Origin: Prunus persica
Taxonomy: Eukaryota; Streptophyta; Magnoliopsida; Rosales; Rosaceae
Direction: 5' to 3'
Length of the DNA: 64,000 bases
Assembly: GCF_000346465.2 (NCBI RefSeq)
Contig: NC_034014.1
Span: forward strand, 4,798,461 to 4,862,460
How positions within the stretch are numbered: the stretch's first letter is position 1; each line of letters begins with the position of its first letter. This document shows positions 36,601-48,800 of this stretch, one piece after another. The position numbers and the translations under genes were made by a program. Under the pieces are notes generated by a model. It was given only the letters and a program-made list of their open reading frames with translations, searched no databases and was not told where the DNA came from.

Positions 36601-38316
36601 TATTCCTTGCTCTATATTAGGTTCTTATGATTTGTTTCCTAGGACGTGTGATTGACTAACTGCTTTGTGTCTTCATGGCTATGTTTTGCATTGTACTAAG
36701 ACTGTATACACATGAAATCGTGCACTGCCTTGATCTGACAGGCGGTGAGCCTTGTGCTTGTTAATGATGTGAAAATTACACGGATAAGTGTCACCATTTA
36801 TCTGCGTGTCATTGCTGTGTTGGGTTACTGAGAAGTTGAATGTTCATCCTTGTAGAGCTTTATTTTTCGTTGGAGGCCATTTCAATTTTATAGCAAGAAG
36901 AATACCTTTCTCGGCCTTTTGGATAAGATAAGTGTAGTATCGTCTTATCAGTTTAATATCTGATATGCGGGCCAATGGTCCACACCATATTAAATTAACT
37001 TTTCGGGGGAAGACCCAACACAGTAGCTTGCTGATGGGCTTGCAAGCTTCACCCATGCTGTGCACTCTAGCACAGACCTGGCGCACCCTAATTAGAAATA
37101 TTGTATAGCAATAAAGTGTGGTTTATGGTTTTGCTTTATAAATTTCATCCAGTAGCCTGAAATGTGTCAACTGTGATATGAATGGTCAATGGACAGTGTT
37201 CTTTGGATACCGTACTAGGAACTTGGATTTTTTTTTCTTTTCACCTGTTTGGATTAGGTCAATGGATTCTAGTGGGTTGTTCAGATTTTGAGTTCTGGCC
37301 AGTTTAGCCTGTAGCCAGTATCTTTAAAAAATATATATATATATATATATTATTCTTATTTTTGGGGTTTTTTTTGGGGGGTAGGGGGGTGGTCGGGGAT
37401 GGGTCCTGGTAGCAAGTATCTTTTAACCATTGACTTGATGGTCTAAAATCTTTTGAATTATAAATTTTGGAAACTTATCTTTTCTTTATCGAATGGGTTG
37501 TGTTACCGTGCCTACATGCTTTCAACTTTATGAACCATTATGTTCAACTTTCCTCTCTGTCTGCCCCTCCCCTCTCACACTTGTTATTATTTTTTCACTT
37601 GCTGACTGTTGCTTCTTCCTCCCCTTACCCTACAGATATATAATTATCAAGGAACTTTCAACGAAGACTACAACGTTGCCAATACACCTACACCCAATGG
37701 TAATCTCGTGATAAACTTGTGAACACTGTGATTACCTTAGGAATGGATAAATTTAATGTCATAAATCCATCTCTGTGTTGTCAAAGCTTCCTTCTCTCAT
37801 AATTTTGGATCCTCCAGATCTACCAGTCAGCACTCCAGCTCCTGTTGTTCAAAATGATGTTGGAGATGACGACGACGACGAGCCCCCATTGAATGAAAAT
37901 GATGATGATGATTTGGACGATGTGGACCAAGGGGAGGAGGTAAACACACACCATTTGGTTTTGGCTCAGTTTGACAAGGTATATATATATATATCTCTCT
38001 ATCTCTCCCTCTCTCTACCATGCAGTGTTATGGCTATACTTTTTAGGCTTTATATACTTATTTTTCTCTGAAATATATAGGATTAACAATTGTCTTCTCA
38101 TGTATTTGGTTGCGTAGGTGACACGCACCAAGAGCAGGTGGAAGTGCACATTGAAGGATGGGATTATGCGCATAAACAATAAGGATATTCTCTTCAATAA
38201 GGTGAAGTTTACTTTGAAGAATTAATATTTCTTGTGCTGTCTGTTCTTGTCCTCTCATGAGCTTTCTTTGGAATACGGCCTATTTTATGCAGGCGACTGG
38301 AGAATTTGACTTCTGA
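33665..38316 (+). CDS. TFIIA-L: TFIIA large subunit (alpha/beta precursor)
   Basis: Large subunit of general transcription factor TFIIA, which stabilises TBP on the TATA box for RNA polymerase II. Eleven exons: 33665-33781, 34028-34198, 34312-34476, 34851-34902, 34977-35035, 35263-35388, 36327-36464, 37636-37699, 37818-37978, 38118-38201, 38293-38316; 386 residues, one frame. The conserved N-terminal helical domain runs VYVSVIEDVINKVREEF to WEAKMMQAG (about 8-48). The middle is a variable Pro/Ser/Gly-rich linker, followed by an acidic Asp-rich run and the conserved C-terminal beta-barrel part ending WKCTLKDGIMRINNKD and ATGEFDF. Animal TFIIA is cleaved in the linker; whether this one is cannot be told. 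I used the donor at 37979, not an earlier GT at 37941, because HLVLAQFDK is conserved. Intron 7 (36465-37635) hosts a U2-like sequence. Confidence 0.95.
36902..37089 (+). ncRNA. U2 snRNA-like sequence in a TFIIA intron, probable pseudogene
   Basis: 188 bases match the spliceosomal U2 snRNA from its first base (ATACCTTTCTCGGCCTTTTG) to its 3' end (CTGGCGCACCC); plant U2 is about 196 nt. The branch-site pairing element gtgtagtatc and the stem words cagtttaatatctgatatg are intact. Against the conserved 5' half there is one substitution and three single-base deletions near 36923-36943. The Sm-site region (aaattaacttttcggg) is altered. No plant upstream sequence element of the GTCCCACATCG type was seen at about -70. 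A direct repeat tatagcaa lies 5 bases upstream (36889-36896) and 14 bases downstream (37104-37111), hinting at retroposition. Hence probably a pseudogene rather than an expressed U2 gene. Confidence 0.85.
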
Positions 38317-39462
38317 TTTTGCTTGAGAGCTGCCTATTTTGGCAATTAGCGGCAGTTGCCTTAGCAGGGCAAGTCCAGAGGTATCTGTGGGTGTTTCGTA
38401 ATTTTTCTTTATGAATTATTATTAAGAGAGAGCTTGAGGGAAGAGAAAGACCATGCTAGATACTTTTTAAAGATTGGGATGGATCATGGATGTTGGCGTA
38501 TTTGTACATAAAGGATGATAGCTTTTTTGGCCTTTAAAATGGGATGGCTACTGAGGCGTTTCCGAAGTTTTACTATTTCTGTGATGGAATGCAATTCCAT
38601 TAACTCTGTATACTGGAATTTATTCGTTAATTTACGAATTGCATTGTTTATTATCTTTCCAATTTGGCACCTAATTCCGTCCCTTTCAGAAAAACTTTAC
38701 CCGGTTATGATATTTCATATTTTTTAGACTGTTAAATGTCGGGAGCACTGTTTTTGAATAAGTCAGATTTACCGACAGTTAATCGTTTCATTTGGTACAT
38801 CCCCGTACATTTTAAAACATCACTTATTTTCCTTGTACAATGAAAATGGTTTTGTCAACTGAAAGCAGATGGTTCTTTAGTAATGTTTTTTTTTTTTTAA
38901 TGAAGTGAACTTAATATGAACTGAAATCTATTCCTTCTCTAAACCGTGCACCATAGTGACTTTCTTGGCATGGTTTGCTCTTCATAGATCAAATAATGTA
39001 GATCTTTTGAAGAAAACAATCTGGACAGAAGTAGCAAACCCGCCTTTGCACCTTCTGCCCGTTTTTGTTTATGAACAAGAAACCCGCTTTGGAGTTTTTA
39101 TGGTTTTATTTCCCATGTTTTAGGTAATTTTGTTGTAAGAATATCTTGACCAAGAAGAGAGAACTTGGAAAAAAAATAATTCTGACACTGTTACACCAAA
39201 ATGGAAGACAACCTCTCATCTGGAAGGTGGGCGTGAGGCTGAGAAAAAGGCCTCTAATTTGTTGAAGGCCTTGCCACTGTAACCAACAATTCTACCACGA
39301 TAATGATTTAGCAGAAATGAAAAAATAGACGTCAGAAACCGTGGCAGGTTAATGTTTGATTTGAAATGTGTTCTACACAAGGCAGCAGCAGGCAAAGCCC
39401 TTTATCAAAAAACCAGGCCTAGCCATTTCATACGGCACAGAAGAGAAGCTGAATCTCAAATG
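38317..39462. other. Intergenic, no gene seen
   Basis: TFIIA 3' UTR at the left, then AT-rich DNA without recognisable coding sequence. The right end may be 3' UTR of the small ORF on the minus strand. Confidence 0.5.
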
Positions 39463-39831
39463 TCATTGCGCTTGGTTTGCAATCATGCACTGGGATTGAA
39501 AGACGGCAAACAGCGATGAGGGATCTGTAAAAGGTGCCACAGCCGGGTGTTGCCACCCGCCTGCAGCCGAAAAAGGCGGGGCAATACTTCTTACGTTCTG
39601 ATCACCGCCTTTTTCGCTCGACTCTGGCATTGGTTGTGGGGATAGAATGAGGACTGGTGATAGTAATGGGATTGCCATTGAAGCGTCGTCCAATAAAGGG
39701 TTGGTGGAGGCTGTGCCTGCCGTTTGATCAAGCTGAAGACATGCCGGGGCATGCTGTTGTAGCCTTGTTGGGGCCTTCCCTCTGCCTTCGCCTCTACCGG
39801 TGACGTTGTTGTAAGTATTGCAAATCTCCAT
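39463..39831 (-). CDS. Unrecognised small protein (122 aa)
   Basis: Intronless minus-strand ORF starting MEICNTYNN. I do not recognise the family. The protein is Pro/Ser/Ala/Gln-rich, with a central hydrophobic run AIPLLSPVLILSPQP and no clear transmembrane or catalytic motif. Codon content and composition look more protein-like than the neighbouring chance ORFs. A start 28 codons upstream (39915) is possible but would include residues encoded by a simple CT/CA repeat, so I chose the internal Met. A (CA)n/(CT)n run lies just upstream in the likely 5' UTR. It may be a real small plant gene or a chance ORF. Confidence 0.45.
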   Translation of the reverse strand: MEICNTYNNVTGRGEGRGKAPTRLQQHAPACLQLDQTAGTASTNPLLDDASMAIPLLSPVLILSPQPMPESSEKGGDQNVRSIAPPFSAAGGWQHPAVAPFTDPSSLFAVFQSQCMIANQAQ

Positions 39832-40705
39832 TGTTTGATTTGAATGATTGATGCTATGAAAGTAGTCACGTACAAAAGTCTTAGCTCTGTCTCTCTCTCT
39901 CACACACACACACACTTGGGATTTGGCTTATTGTATGTGGAGATTTAAAAAGGGTTTGATATAGATAGCAAATGGTGCTTAATTATGACTTTTTCCTTCT
40001 TGGCTAAAAATAAGGGGTTTCGGTTATAGAGATGAATGGTTAGAAAACGAAATTTACGTTAAACGACAGTTTGAATAACGGTCATTTGCTCAAATAATGT
40101 TGAACAACGCTGCCTTTGTGCGCCAAACTTGGTTGAGCAAATTAACCAAAGGAGATAAACATAGGGATAATGATCGGGCTATATTATGCCCGTGTCAAAT
40201 TCGTGTTAAGGATGAATCAATCTTAACTTAATCCGTTTAATTAATTATAAACTACTCAGTTATGTGACATTTCTCACGAAAAAACTTACGCAAGGATATT
40301 CTTGTCAAATGACAGTGTTGAGTGGTAGAACAATCTAGTTAAAAGATGTCATATGTTTAAAAAATAAAAACTATAATGATTGAAAGTTGAACAGAAGATT
40401 ATCTAGAGTTGTGGAACTGGAATATATTCCCGTACCAAAAACCCAACAATTATCATTCTTGTGCAAGGCACTGCACTGCTCTATGTGCTTGCATGTCAAT
40501 GTCACATTGAAGCATATACCAAGTACAGCATTATAAGGAATAAGATGTAGCTTCTGCAATGAGAAATCCTATTTCTCTTTGGATATGGAGATTACATATA
40601 TATTTTCACTGTTTTTGTTTTGGTTTTGGTCATATCATTTGTTTTTCAGGTACTTAATAAGATTCGATTCATACCTAGAGAAATATTGTTTTTAAGCTAG
40701 AAATT
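39832..40705. other. Intergenic, no gene seen
   Basis: Possible promoter of the small minus-strand ORF, otherwise AT-rich DNA. No element recognised. Confidence 0.5.
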
Positions 40706-41437
40706 TTTAAACCCTAGCCCCTCTCTCCCAAAAAAACCCTCTTAGAGCCTTTTTCACTTTTAGAGGTGGGGAAGCCACTCTTTCCCCAAAAAACCCTCTT
40801 AGAGCCGTTTTCACTTTTAGAGGCGAGGAAGCCACTCTTTCCCAAAAAACCCTCTTATAGCCGCTTTCACTTTTAGGAGGGAGGAAGCCACTTTCACTTT
40901 TAGGAGGGAGGAAGCCACTATTCTTCCTCCCCTTTCCTCTATTCTCTTCCTCCCTCTCTTCTCCCCTCATTTTCATAGACAAAAGGTGTTCCCTATTTGT
41001 CTTCGTTTTGTTATGATTTTCCTCCAACCATCATAGGCAGCTACGTCTTGGCGTCAGATCTCCACTTGCATTTCGGCGTCGGATCTCCACCACCATCTTT
41101 TTTGCAGTTTTTTTATGTTTGGAATAAGTCACAAAGACTCTTTGGGTTCTCTGTGTAATTTTCACCTCTCCTTTTGTGAGAGCTTTTCACCTCTTCTTTG
41201 TGAGAGCTTTTCATCCCTCCTTTGTGAGAGCTTTTCATCTCTCTCTTGTGAGAGTTTTGTTTGTATTGTTATGATTTGATTTTTTCAAGATTTATCTCTT
41301 TTTTATTATTATGAATTTGCAATCATAGTTGAAATGCCTATGCTTGAGTTATCCTTTGTGGCTAGTGGCTTTTTTGGCTGAATTATGAATGCAATCCTAA
41401 AATTTATCAACCAAAAAAAAAATTATAAAAAAAAAAA
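40706..41437 (+). mobile_element. LINE-like non-autonomous retroposon, copy A
   Basis: Starts taaaccctagcccc and ends in an A-rich tail (41412-41437) after tgaatgcaatcc. It shares most of its length with the minus-strand element at 59135-59800: ctcttagagcctttttcact near the head, gtctatga.. tttgtctt in the middle, and gctagtggcttttttggctg near the tail. Near the head a segment around ccctcttagagcc..tttcacttttag is repeated three times (about 40735-40915), which copy B lacks. Copy A in turn lacks about 100 bases that copy B has before the tail. No ORF for reverse transcriptase. Target duplication not clear. Confidence 0.6.
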
Positions 41438-43159
41438 TCAAATTTAAATGCATGTCATCTTTTAACTGGATTATTCCATTACTCAGCATCGCTACGTGAC
41501 AGCTCCACATAAGTGTTTATATTATTTTTCATTTGACACCCATGTCTCATAAGTTAGAAATTGAAGTGTAGGATCTCCTACCAAAACCAATTTGCCACCA
41601 CCATTTGAAAAAAGAATCCGGTTATTTATCTTTACCATATAACTGTAGTCCCTCAGTCCTGTCTTATGGGCAAACTGCCTGATTATGTGAACGGTGTTAT
41701 TTGGGCATTTTGTAGAAAAATAACAAGTGGGAGAGAATGAGAATCATGTAAATTGCCATGTATGTACGGATAAGTGTGAAGAAAGAGAGAATAACGAGAT
41801 GTTGTTCTCTTTATCATTCTTTTAAAACTTTTTATGTACCAATGCATGTTAGAGTGTTCAAAATGTGTGCCATATGAATTATGAGCTATTTAGAACTTTT
41901 TCTTTTGGTTCATTTTGCTATGTATATCATTACCATATGGTCTAAAATGGAATATTATTTAGACATTTTTGTTTTTTGAATTTTGTTCGGATTTCAAATT
42001 TTGATTGTAGGTTTTCTATTAGGTCAATTTAGTTATTGTATTTTGATTTGTTAATAATTTAGTTTTTCTCATCTAATTGAGTGTTAATGTGCCCTTGTAG
42101 CAAATGTTGAGGTTCCTTGGAGCACGTTAACAGTTATTAGATGTCATGTTGATGTCTTTGATTGTATTATTGAAATTTATCTTTGACTAAAAAAAGTCTA
42201 TTAGACGAAAACACCATAGTTGTTAATGAATTAAAACAAAGTAACTAAATTGATAGGAGAGAGAGAAACTCTCATGCAACGAGGATAGCAAAAAGTGTTA
42301 TATCCGACCAATAACACATAGTCCAATTTTCATGTTACCAATTTCCTTGTGCCCCTTGTTTTATCCTTAGTTTTGTGACATATGGCACACATGAATTTAA
42401 CTATATTAGCCCTTTTTTAAATTAAAAGAATTATAATATATTATAATACACATTTGCAATTCATTTGTGACAATCATATACCCACTATGCAATTCATTTG
42501 AATCAAATTCATTTCGTTTCAATTTTTTTTCCTTTTTGTTTTCATCTACAGCAACAACTAATTATTGATTTTTCTTTTAACAATTTTTCAAATAATTTGC
42601 GTGTTTTGGTTTTCTTTACTGATATTAAATATAAGGAAATTAACTTCTGATAAACCAAAATATTGGAGGTATGCTTCAGCCAACATTTGACCCAACCGGA
42701 CCTGAGCCTTGGTGGTCAGATGCCAGACGCAAATCACCGCATGGCAGGATTGTCATCTCAGCAATGGGATGCAAATCTTAAAATTATACTAGTAAATCAA
42801 CGTTTTTCCTTCTCTTTTTCCCCAAAAAAAATTGAAATCAAATGAATTATGATTGTCACAAATTAATCATTTAAAAGCTTCTTGTGCGATGACTCCAACA
42901 CCAACAACTAAAAAGGAAAAAAAAAAATTATGAAGCAGAGCCTGGCTTACCTGACGAATCAGCAGCCAATGAGCGAAATAGATGTAGGGGTTGCGTTTTG
43001 CATAGCGAAGAAGATGAATGGACTGAGTTTGGGTGGAGAACATGGGATGGTTGTGGTGGTCGGCTGTTGGAGTTGGGTGGGTGGTTTCTCAGGGGCTGCT
43101 GGGTTTTCGCTTTTTTAGTTTCAATGTTTTTTTAATTCAATGATAACTTAGGTTAATGG
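41438..43159. other. Intergenic, no gene seen
   Basis: AT-rich DNA without recognisable genes; a 62-codon ORF at 42930-43118 has no family signal. The last nine bases are the left target duplication of the Mutator-like element. Confidence 0.5.
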
Positions 43160-44119
43160 GGGAGCGGATCCGTTGTCTCCAATTTGGTGTCCCCTTCATG
43201 TCTCCTCTCTAGTTATTTGACATGTGTCATATAACTTAACAGAGAGTTAACTCTATTACCTTCTTTTTATTTTTAACATTAAAAAAAATTAAAAACTCAG
43301 CAAATACCAAGTAAAGGAGCGTACGCATCCCAGCAGTAACCCTAGGCCATTGCCTTCAAGGGACAAAGTCAATGCCCCTTCGATCCCATAGAGCAAGTGC
43401 GAGTTGATTGTGAGGTGCCTTTGGTTGTTTCTACGTGGACATGAATCTTGGTTGTGGAGAGCTTCTTGTTATTAAAGATGTCCAAATTTTGTATTTGTTT
43501 TCTACTATTTTGGGACTTATCTTTGGGTTCTGGAGTTTGCTTCTGTTCTTTTGGACTGTTGATTCCTTCTCGGTTTTGTTTCATTTTGGTTTCAGAGTGT
43601 CTCCTTAGTTCTGGCTTGTTATTTGTTTTGGGTTTTGGTTGATTAATTTATTTGGATTTCAATTTCATTTGATTTTGTGAACTGAGAGGTTGAATAGGAG
43701 TTATATCCCTCCAAATCGATTTCTTGGTTTTTTCTTTTTTTGCTCAAAATCCTCCAAATTGATTTCAACACTCACGTATCTTCCCTTTGTTTTCTCGTAA
43801 ATCAAACAGTCTCTTCATCGTTTTAGCATTTGTGTTACGTAAAAGATGAGTTGGTTTCATTTTGTGATTCAGATGTCTTCTTCTTAGGGATTGTGATTCC
43901 TCATGTCTCATATCTCTTCCATTTTATGATGTATTGGTTTTTAAGTTCACTGCACTTTTGTCTCGGGGATTTTTTATATTTTTTTTAAAGGATTTTTCTT
44001 AATGATAAAATAAAACAAGTTAACAGAGTTAATTTTCTGTTAAGTTATATGACATGTGTCGAATAATTAGAGAAGGGACGCGAAGGGGACACCAAATTGG
44101 GGACAGCGGATCCGCTCCC
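43160..44119. mobile_element. Mutator-like non-autonomous element (960 bp)
   Basis: Flanked by a perfect 9-bp target duplication, ggttaatgg (43151-43159 and 44120-44128), the length typical of Mutator-like elements. The ends are GGGAGCGGATCC and GGATCCGCTCCC. The terminal inverted repeats extend about 95-100 bp with scattered differences (shared words ccaatttggtgtcccctt and gtcatataacttaacag). The interior carries no transposase. Confidence 0.85.
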
Positions 44120-44128
44120 GGTTAATGG

Positions 44129-44744
44129 TAAGTGAGAGTGGATAGGTGTCATAAAAACAAGGAAGAAACAGGGTGGCATAGGGAAAAATGACTCCAATAA
44201 CACAAGGAAGAAATAGGGTGGCATGAGATAAAATGACTCAAATAACACAATGAAATGTGAGATAATTTTTTCATGTGTCATTGTGTTATTGGCCAATGAT
44301 AACAAAACAGTACTATCCTCGTTACAAGAAAGTTTTTTTTCCACTGTCCTTTGTGGCTTAAATTTATAAATGAAATCTCCATTTCTTAAGAGGAAAAAAA
44401 AAAGTAAGAATACCTTAAAATGCACGTTTGTTGTAAAAGTTATTTTTTTTTTGGTTAAGTAAATTACACACTCTCCTGCTACACATTGTTCCTGTTATAG
44501 TGGATCAGAAGATTCAGAAGATTTAGACTTGATACGGGGTGCCCCTGGCCCAGGGGCGCCCCGGGTTACAACTCGGGGCCCAAAGCAGAGAGGGGCACAC
44601 AATTTTTTTTATAGCCCATATATGTGTATATTAAAAGAACAAAAAAAAACAAGGAACCAAACCTTCAAAACTAGGAGACACTTTTTGATATTCTCAAGGA
44701 AACTTCCTTACTTGGAAACCAAAGTCAATTATATATTATATAAT
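44129..44744. other. Intergenic with repeat remnants
   Basis: No gene. A duplicated segment of about 45 bp (aaggaagaaacagggtggcat / aaggaagaaatagggtggcat type) lies near 44159-44250. A GC-rich palindrome and a gggcccaaagcagag word near 44576 look like the edge of a decayed DNA transposon. Confidence 0.4.
44535..44563. repeat. 29-bp GC-rich palindrome
   Basis: Arms of 14 bases (CGGGGTGCCCCTGG and its complement with one T/C difference) flank a single central base. It stands out in AT-rich surroundings. Confidence 0.8.
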
Positions 44745-44928
44745 ACAGTCTCGATCTCTTGGACCACAGGAGTCCAAGAGATTGTGGTCACCCACCGTTG
44801 GATATTAATCCAATGGTTGAAAAAGGTTTTTTAAAATGAGTGCAAGAGTGAGTGAACCGTTGAATTTACATCCAACGGTGAGTGACCACAATATATTGGA
44901 CTCCTGTAGTCCAAGAGATCAGGACTGT
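44745..44928. mobile_element. Small MITE (184 bp)
   Basis: Long terminal inverted repeats: left acagtctcgatctcttgga, right complement acagtcctgatctcttgga, continuing through caggagtcca and tgtggtcac to about 60 bp with few differences. It is flanked by atataat on both sides (44738-44744 and 44929-44935), a 7-bp match in AT-rich DNA, so the true target duplication length is unsure. No coding capacity. Confidence 0.75.
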
Positions 44929-45892
44929 ATATAATATAATAAAAGAAAAACAAAACATTGGGAAATTAAACAAAGATAAACCAACATGCCTTCTTCTTCT
45001 TCTTTTTTAATCAAAAAGCAAAAAGGCTCTCAAATGCAAGCAAATTTTTATTTTTATTTTTTGTGATTCTCTTCTTCTCCAACACTAGGTTGGAAAACAA
45101 TCCTCCACAAGGCCAGACCAATGCATTTCTTTCAAGGTTTTATTTATTTATCAGATCTGTCAAGGTTCTTCCTTTTTTATAGATAGATATAGATGTATAA
45201 ATTTTATAATACATTATACACATCTTTATTAGCTTCTTTTTTTCTTTATTATTTGATTCAACAAAAAACTTGGCAAATATTCTTGTTCTTTACAATTGGA
45301 AGTTTCAAGTTAAAGAAAATATGCTCCAAATCCAAGATTTATTGTTATTTGTTAATTAGTTATTTGTTATTGTTTTGTGTTTATTATAAAAAGCAAACTG
45401 CCACCTCCAGCTGGTGAGCTACCTGATGCCTCAATGGCAGGTGTTTGAAACCGTTGGAAGCACTTTGTGACCATGAAAATCTCAAAAGACAAAAAAGAAA
45501 AAGAAGAAGAAAATTTTCCAAGTATAAGAGGATCTTTGAATAAATATTTTGTTAAAAAGACCAATGCTTCATTTGAAAATTTACCAAATGTACTTGAGCA
45601 GTGTTTAATTTGATAAAATTTGTAATTTTAGTGTTTAATTTGTCTAAAAAGTCACACTTCCGAAATTTGCCCAGGGCCTTAGAAAACCCTGGACCGGCTG
45701 ATTTTATAGGCTGAATTATTGAGGAGACTGATAAAAGAAAATATCAAAGACAAAAAGTCGAGCAAAATATCAAAAGGAGAGACTCACAAGCTCACTGACA
45801 GTCACACAAGAACACAGGGATATTATTAGAGCGGGAACCACAACTACCAAGCACCAACCGTCTGATTTCTCTCCTCTTTTGGCAAATTCCCA
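44929..45892. other. Intergenic with possible hAT remnant
   Basis: No intact gene. The stretch 45410-45710 ends with gcccagggcc...ccctggaccggctg, which resembles ends of plant hAT elements encoding TTF-type zinc-finger transposases, but only a scrap remains. The last 100 bases are the likely 5' UTR of the sugar-carrier gene. Confidence 0.35.
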
Positions 45893-48800
45893 ATGGCTTT
45901 CAGTTCCTCAACTCGGTCTTTGTTCAACCTCAAACTCACCAAGACACACTCTTCATCACTTCATCATCAACCCAAGAAGAAACCTGTAATCCTTTTCTCT
46001 CATGCCCATTTTACCCCACCCCTTCGTTCAACTAATAACGATTGTTTCAGGGCCAATTATGGCACTTTCACAAACCTCTCTGCTCCCAGGCTCAGATTCA
46101 GTGTGAAGGCACACAAACTGACCAAACCCTTTTGAAATTTTTGCTTCTGTTTGCGTTTTTGAGTAATGGAATTGATTTTGCATCTTTGTTTTTGTTTGTG
46201 TGGTGTTTAGGTTGGATCTCCAGACCATTCTTCCGGGGATGAAGCGCAGTCGCTTATTTCTGAAGCAACCCAACAGGAGGAATTTTCCTGGGTTTCTGTG
46301 ATTATTCCGTACGTTTCCATCAAGTCTTCTTTATCTATATGAGTTTTTTTTTTTTTTTTTTTTTTCCATGCTTTGAGTAAATGGGTAATCGTTTTTTAGC
46401 TTTAATTCTTCATTTCTTTTGGAGTTGGTTAAGTAATGGGGTATGATTTTCTAAGTGTTGTACAAGTTGGGTGCTTTCAATGGAAGTATGCTTGCTTACT
46501 TTTGGTATGGAAGCAAATTGAGTGCTTTTTGAATTGTAGCCAACAATGCCCTGTGTTGTCAAAGATGAAGAGGTTTATGTTATTCTTTTTTTTGAAACAA
46601 ATGAAAGAAGCAGGGTTAGATGAATTTACAAATTGCAATTTGCTTAAGTTTACTTTTGAATATCTCTCTACTCTGTTGGTATGTAGATACTTGACCTCAA
46701 CTGTCATAAATTAATTACTAAATTCTTGGGACTCTAGCTTCCTGTTTCCAGCTTTGGGAGGTTTGCTATTTGGGTATGACATTGGTGCTACTTCTGGAGC
46801 TACCATCTCGTTACAGGTATAGCTTCAGTTTTAGTGGTTTGTTTTTCAATTGTTTTGATGATTAGTAATTTAATATGATTAAGTTGTTATGTTTTGATAT
46901 GTCACAGTCACCTGAGCTTAGTGGCACAGCTTGGTTTAATCTTTCAGCTGTACAGCTTGGTCTTGTGGTATGGTTTATTGAATCTTACTCAATTTGCTCC
47001 TGTTCCATTTGCAAACCTGTGGTCTGTCTCCCAAAATTCACCAAGCATTCATCAAGATTCACAAATTACATTGTTTTGATGCAGGTTAGCGGTTCCCTAT
47101 ATGGAGCTCTTTTTGGTTCCCTCCTTGTCTACCCGATTGCTGATTTCCTTGGTCTGTACTTTGCTTTGCATATGTACTTTATCATGAGGTTTCGAGTTTG
47201 ATCATGAATAATTTGTTATTCTAAATTTTGAATTGGTGTATAAAGGCAGGAGGAGGGAACTTATCATATCAGCAGTACTTTATCTCCTTGGGGGTCTGAT
47301 CACTGCATATGCTCCGAGCCTTAGTGTTCTCTTAGTTGGGCGTCTTTTATATGGCCTTGGTATTGGCATGGTAAGCTTCTGTGCACAGTTTCTGTAACTG
47401 CTCTAATCAAACAAAAGGAGGAAAATTAAAACAGAACCTTCTCATTATTGTCTTTGGCAGGGTTAAATAATATCATGATGTGTGTGACCGTGCTATATTC
47501 ACATTTTAAAAGATTTCTTTTGGCAGGCCATGCATGGGGCTCCTCTCTATATTGCTGAAACGTGCCCATCTCAAATTCGTGGAACTCTAGTGTCTTTGAA
47601 GGAGCTCCTCATAGTTCTGGGGATTCTGGTATTGTCTAACTAATATGTTTCTAATGTTAATTTTTTCCATTCACTTTCTTAGTGAAGTGAGATGTTATGT
47701 GAAATGCACTCTTCTGCAGTTGGGTTATTTTGTGGGAAGCTTTGAGATTAATGCAATTGGGGGGTGGCGTTACATGTATGGAATAAGCGCTCCTATTGCT
47801 TTACTGATGGGAATTGGCATGTGGCTTCTCCCGCCATCTCCTCGCTGGTTGCTTCTCAGGGCAGCTCAAGGTAAAGGGTCTGTAAAAGAATACAAAGAAA
47901 AAGCCGTTCTTGCCTTGAGCAAGTTGAGAGGCCGTCCTCCTGGTGACAAAGTGTCTGAAAGGCAAATAGAAGAGACATATGTTTCTTTGAAGTCGGCCTA
48001 TGCAGATCAGGAATCTGAGGGGAGTTTGTTGGAGGTCTTTCAAGGCCCTAATTTGAAAGCCTTCATAATTGCTGTGGGTTTGGTCCTTTTCCAACAGGTA
48101 TTTTCCTCGTTTCTGCTATGAATTGAATTCATCTTTCTTCTTTTGTTTTATATTCCCAAAACATGTGTACAAAGATTAAGTAAGCCAATTTACTACCTGA
48201 CATGGCAGATAACTGGGCAACCAAGTGTCCTATATTATGCAGGTCCCATTCTTCAGGTAATTGATAATCAACTTCTGTTTTTTTTATATTTATTTTATTC
48301 TGCTGCGAAAATTGTTTTGTCCTTGTTTCATTTTAGTTTTCCTAACTGTGTGCACTCTTTGTTACATTGTTACTCAAGACTGCAGGATTCTCTGCTGCCT
48401 CTGATGCTACCAGAGTATCAGTTGTAATTGGATTGTTCAAGGTGCATATGTCATTTGATGTTTTATTTATTTATTTATTTTAATTTTAGGACACGATTAT
48501 GATGTAAGATTCTCTTTCTGGTCTGAAAATTCTTTGTTTCTTTATGTTCCTGTAGTTTGTGATGACAGGGATAGCTGTCCTGAAAGTTGATGAACTTGGA
48601 AGAAGACCTTTGCTGATTGTAGGAGTCAGTGGACTTGTATGCATCCTAACTATCCAACAATTTACTCAGTCAATTTTGTTTATATTATGTACTTTGCCAC
48701 ATGTTGGTTTATAAAGAAGAGGCTTGAGGGTTTCATCTTTCTTTCTTCTATTTACACCTCAGGCTCTTTCCTTATTTCTCCTTTCTGCTTACTTCAAATT

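Noticed and set aside
37941..37978. Earlier donor in TFIIA exon 9
   Set aside because: It keeps the frame but removes HLVLAQFDK, which is conserved in plant TFIIA-L.
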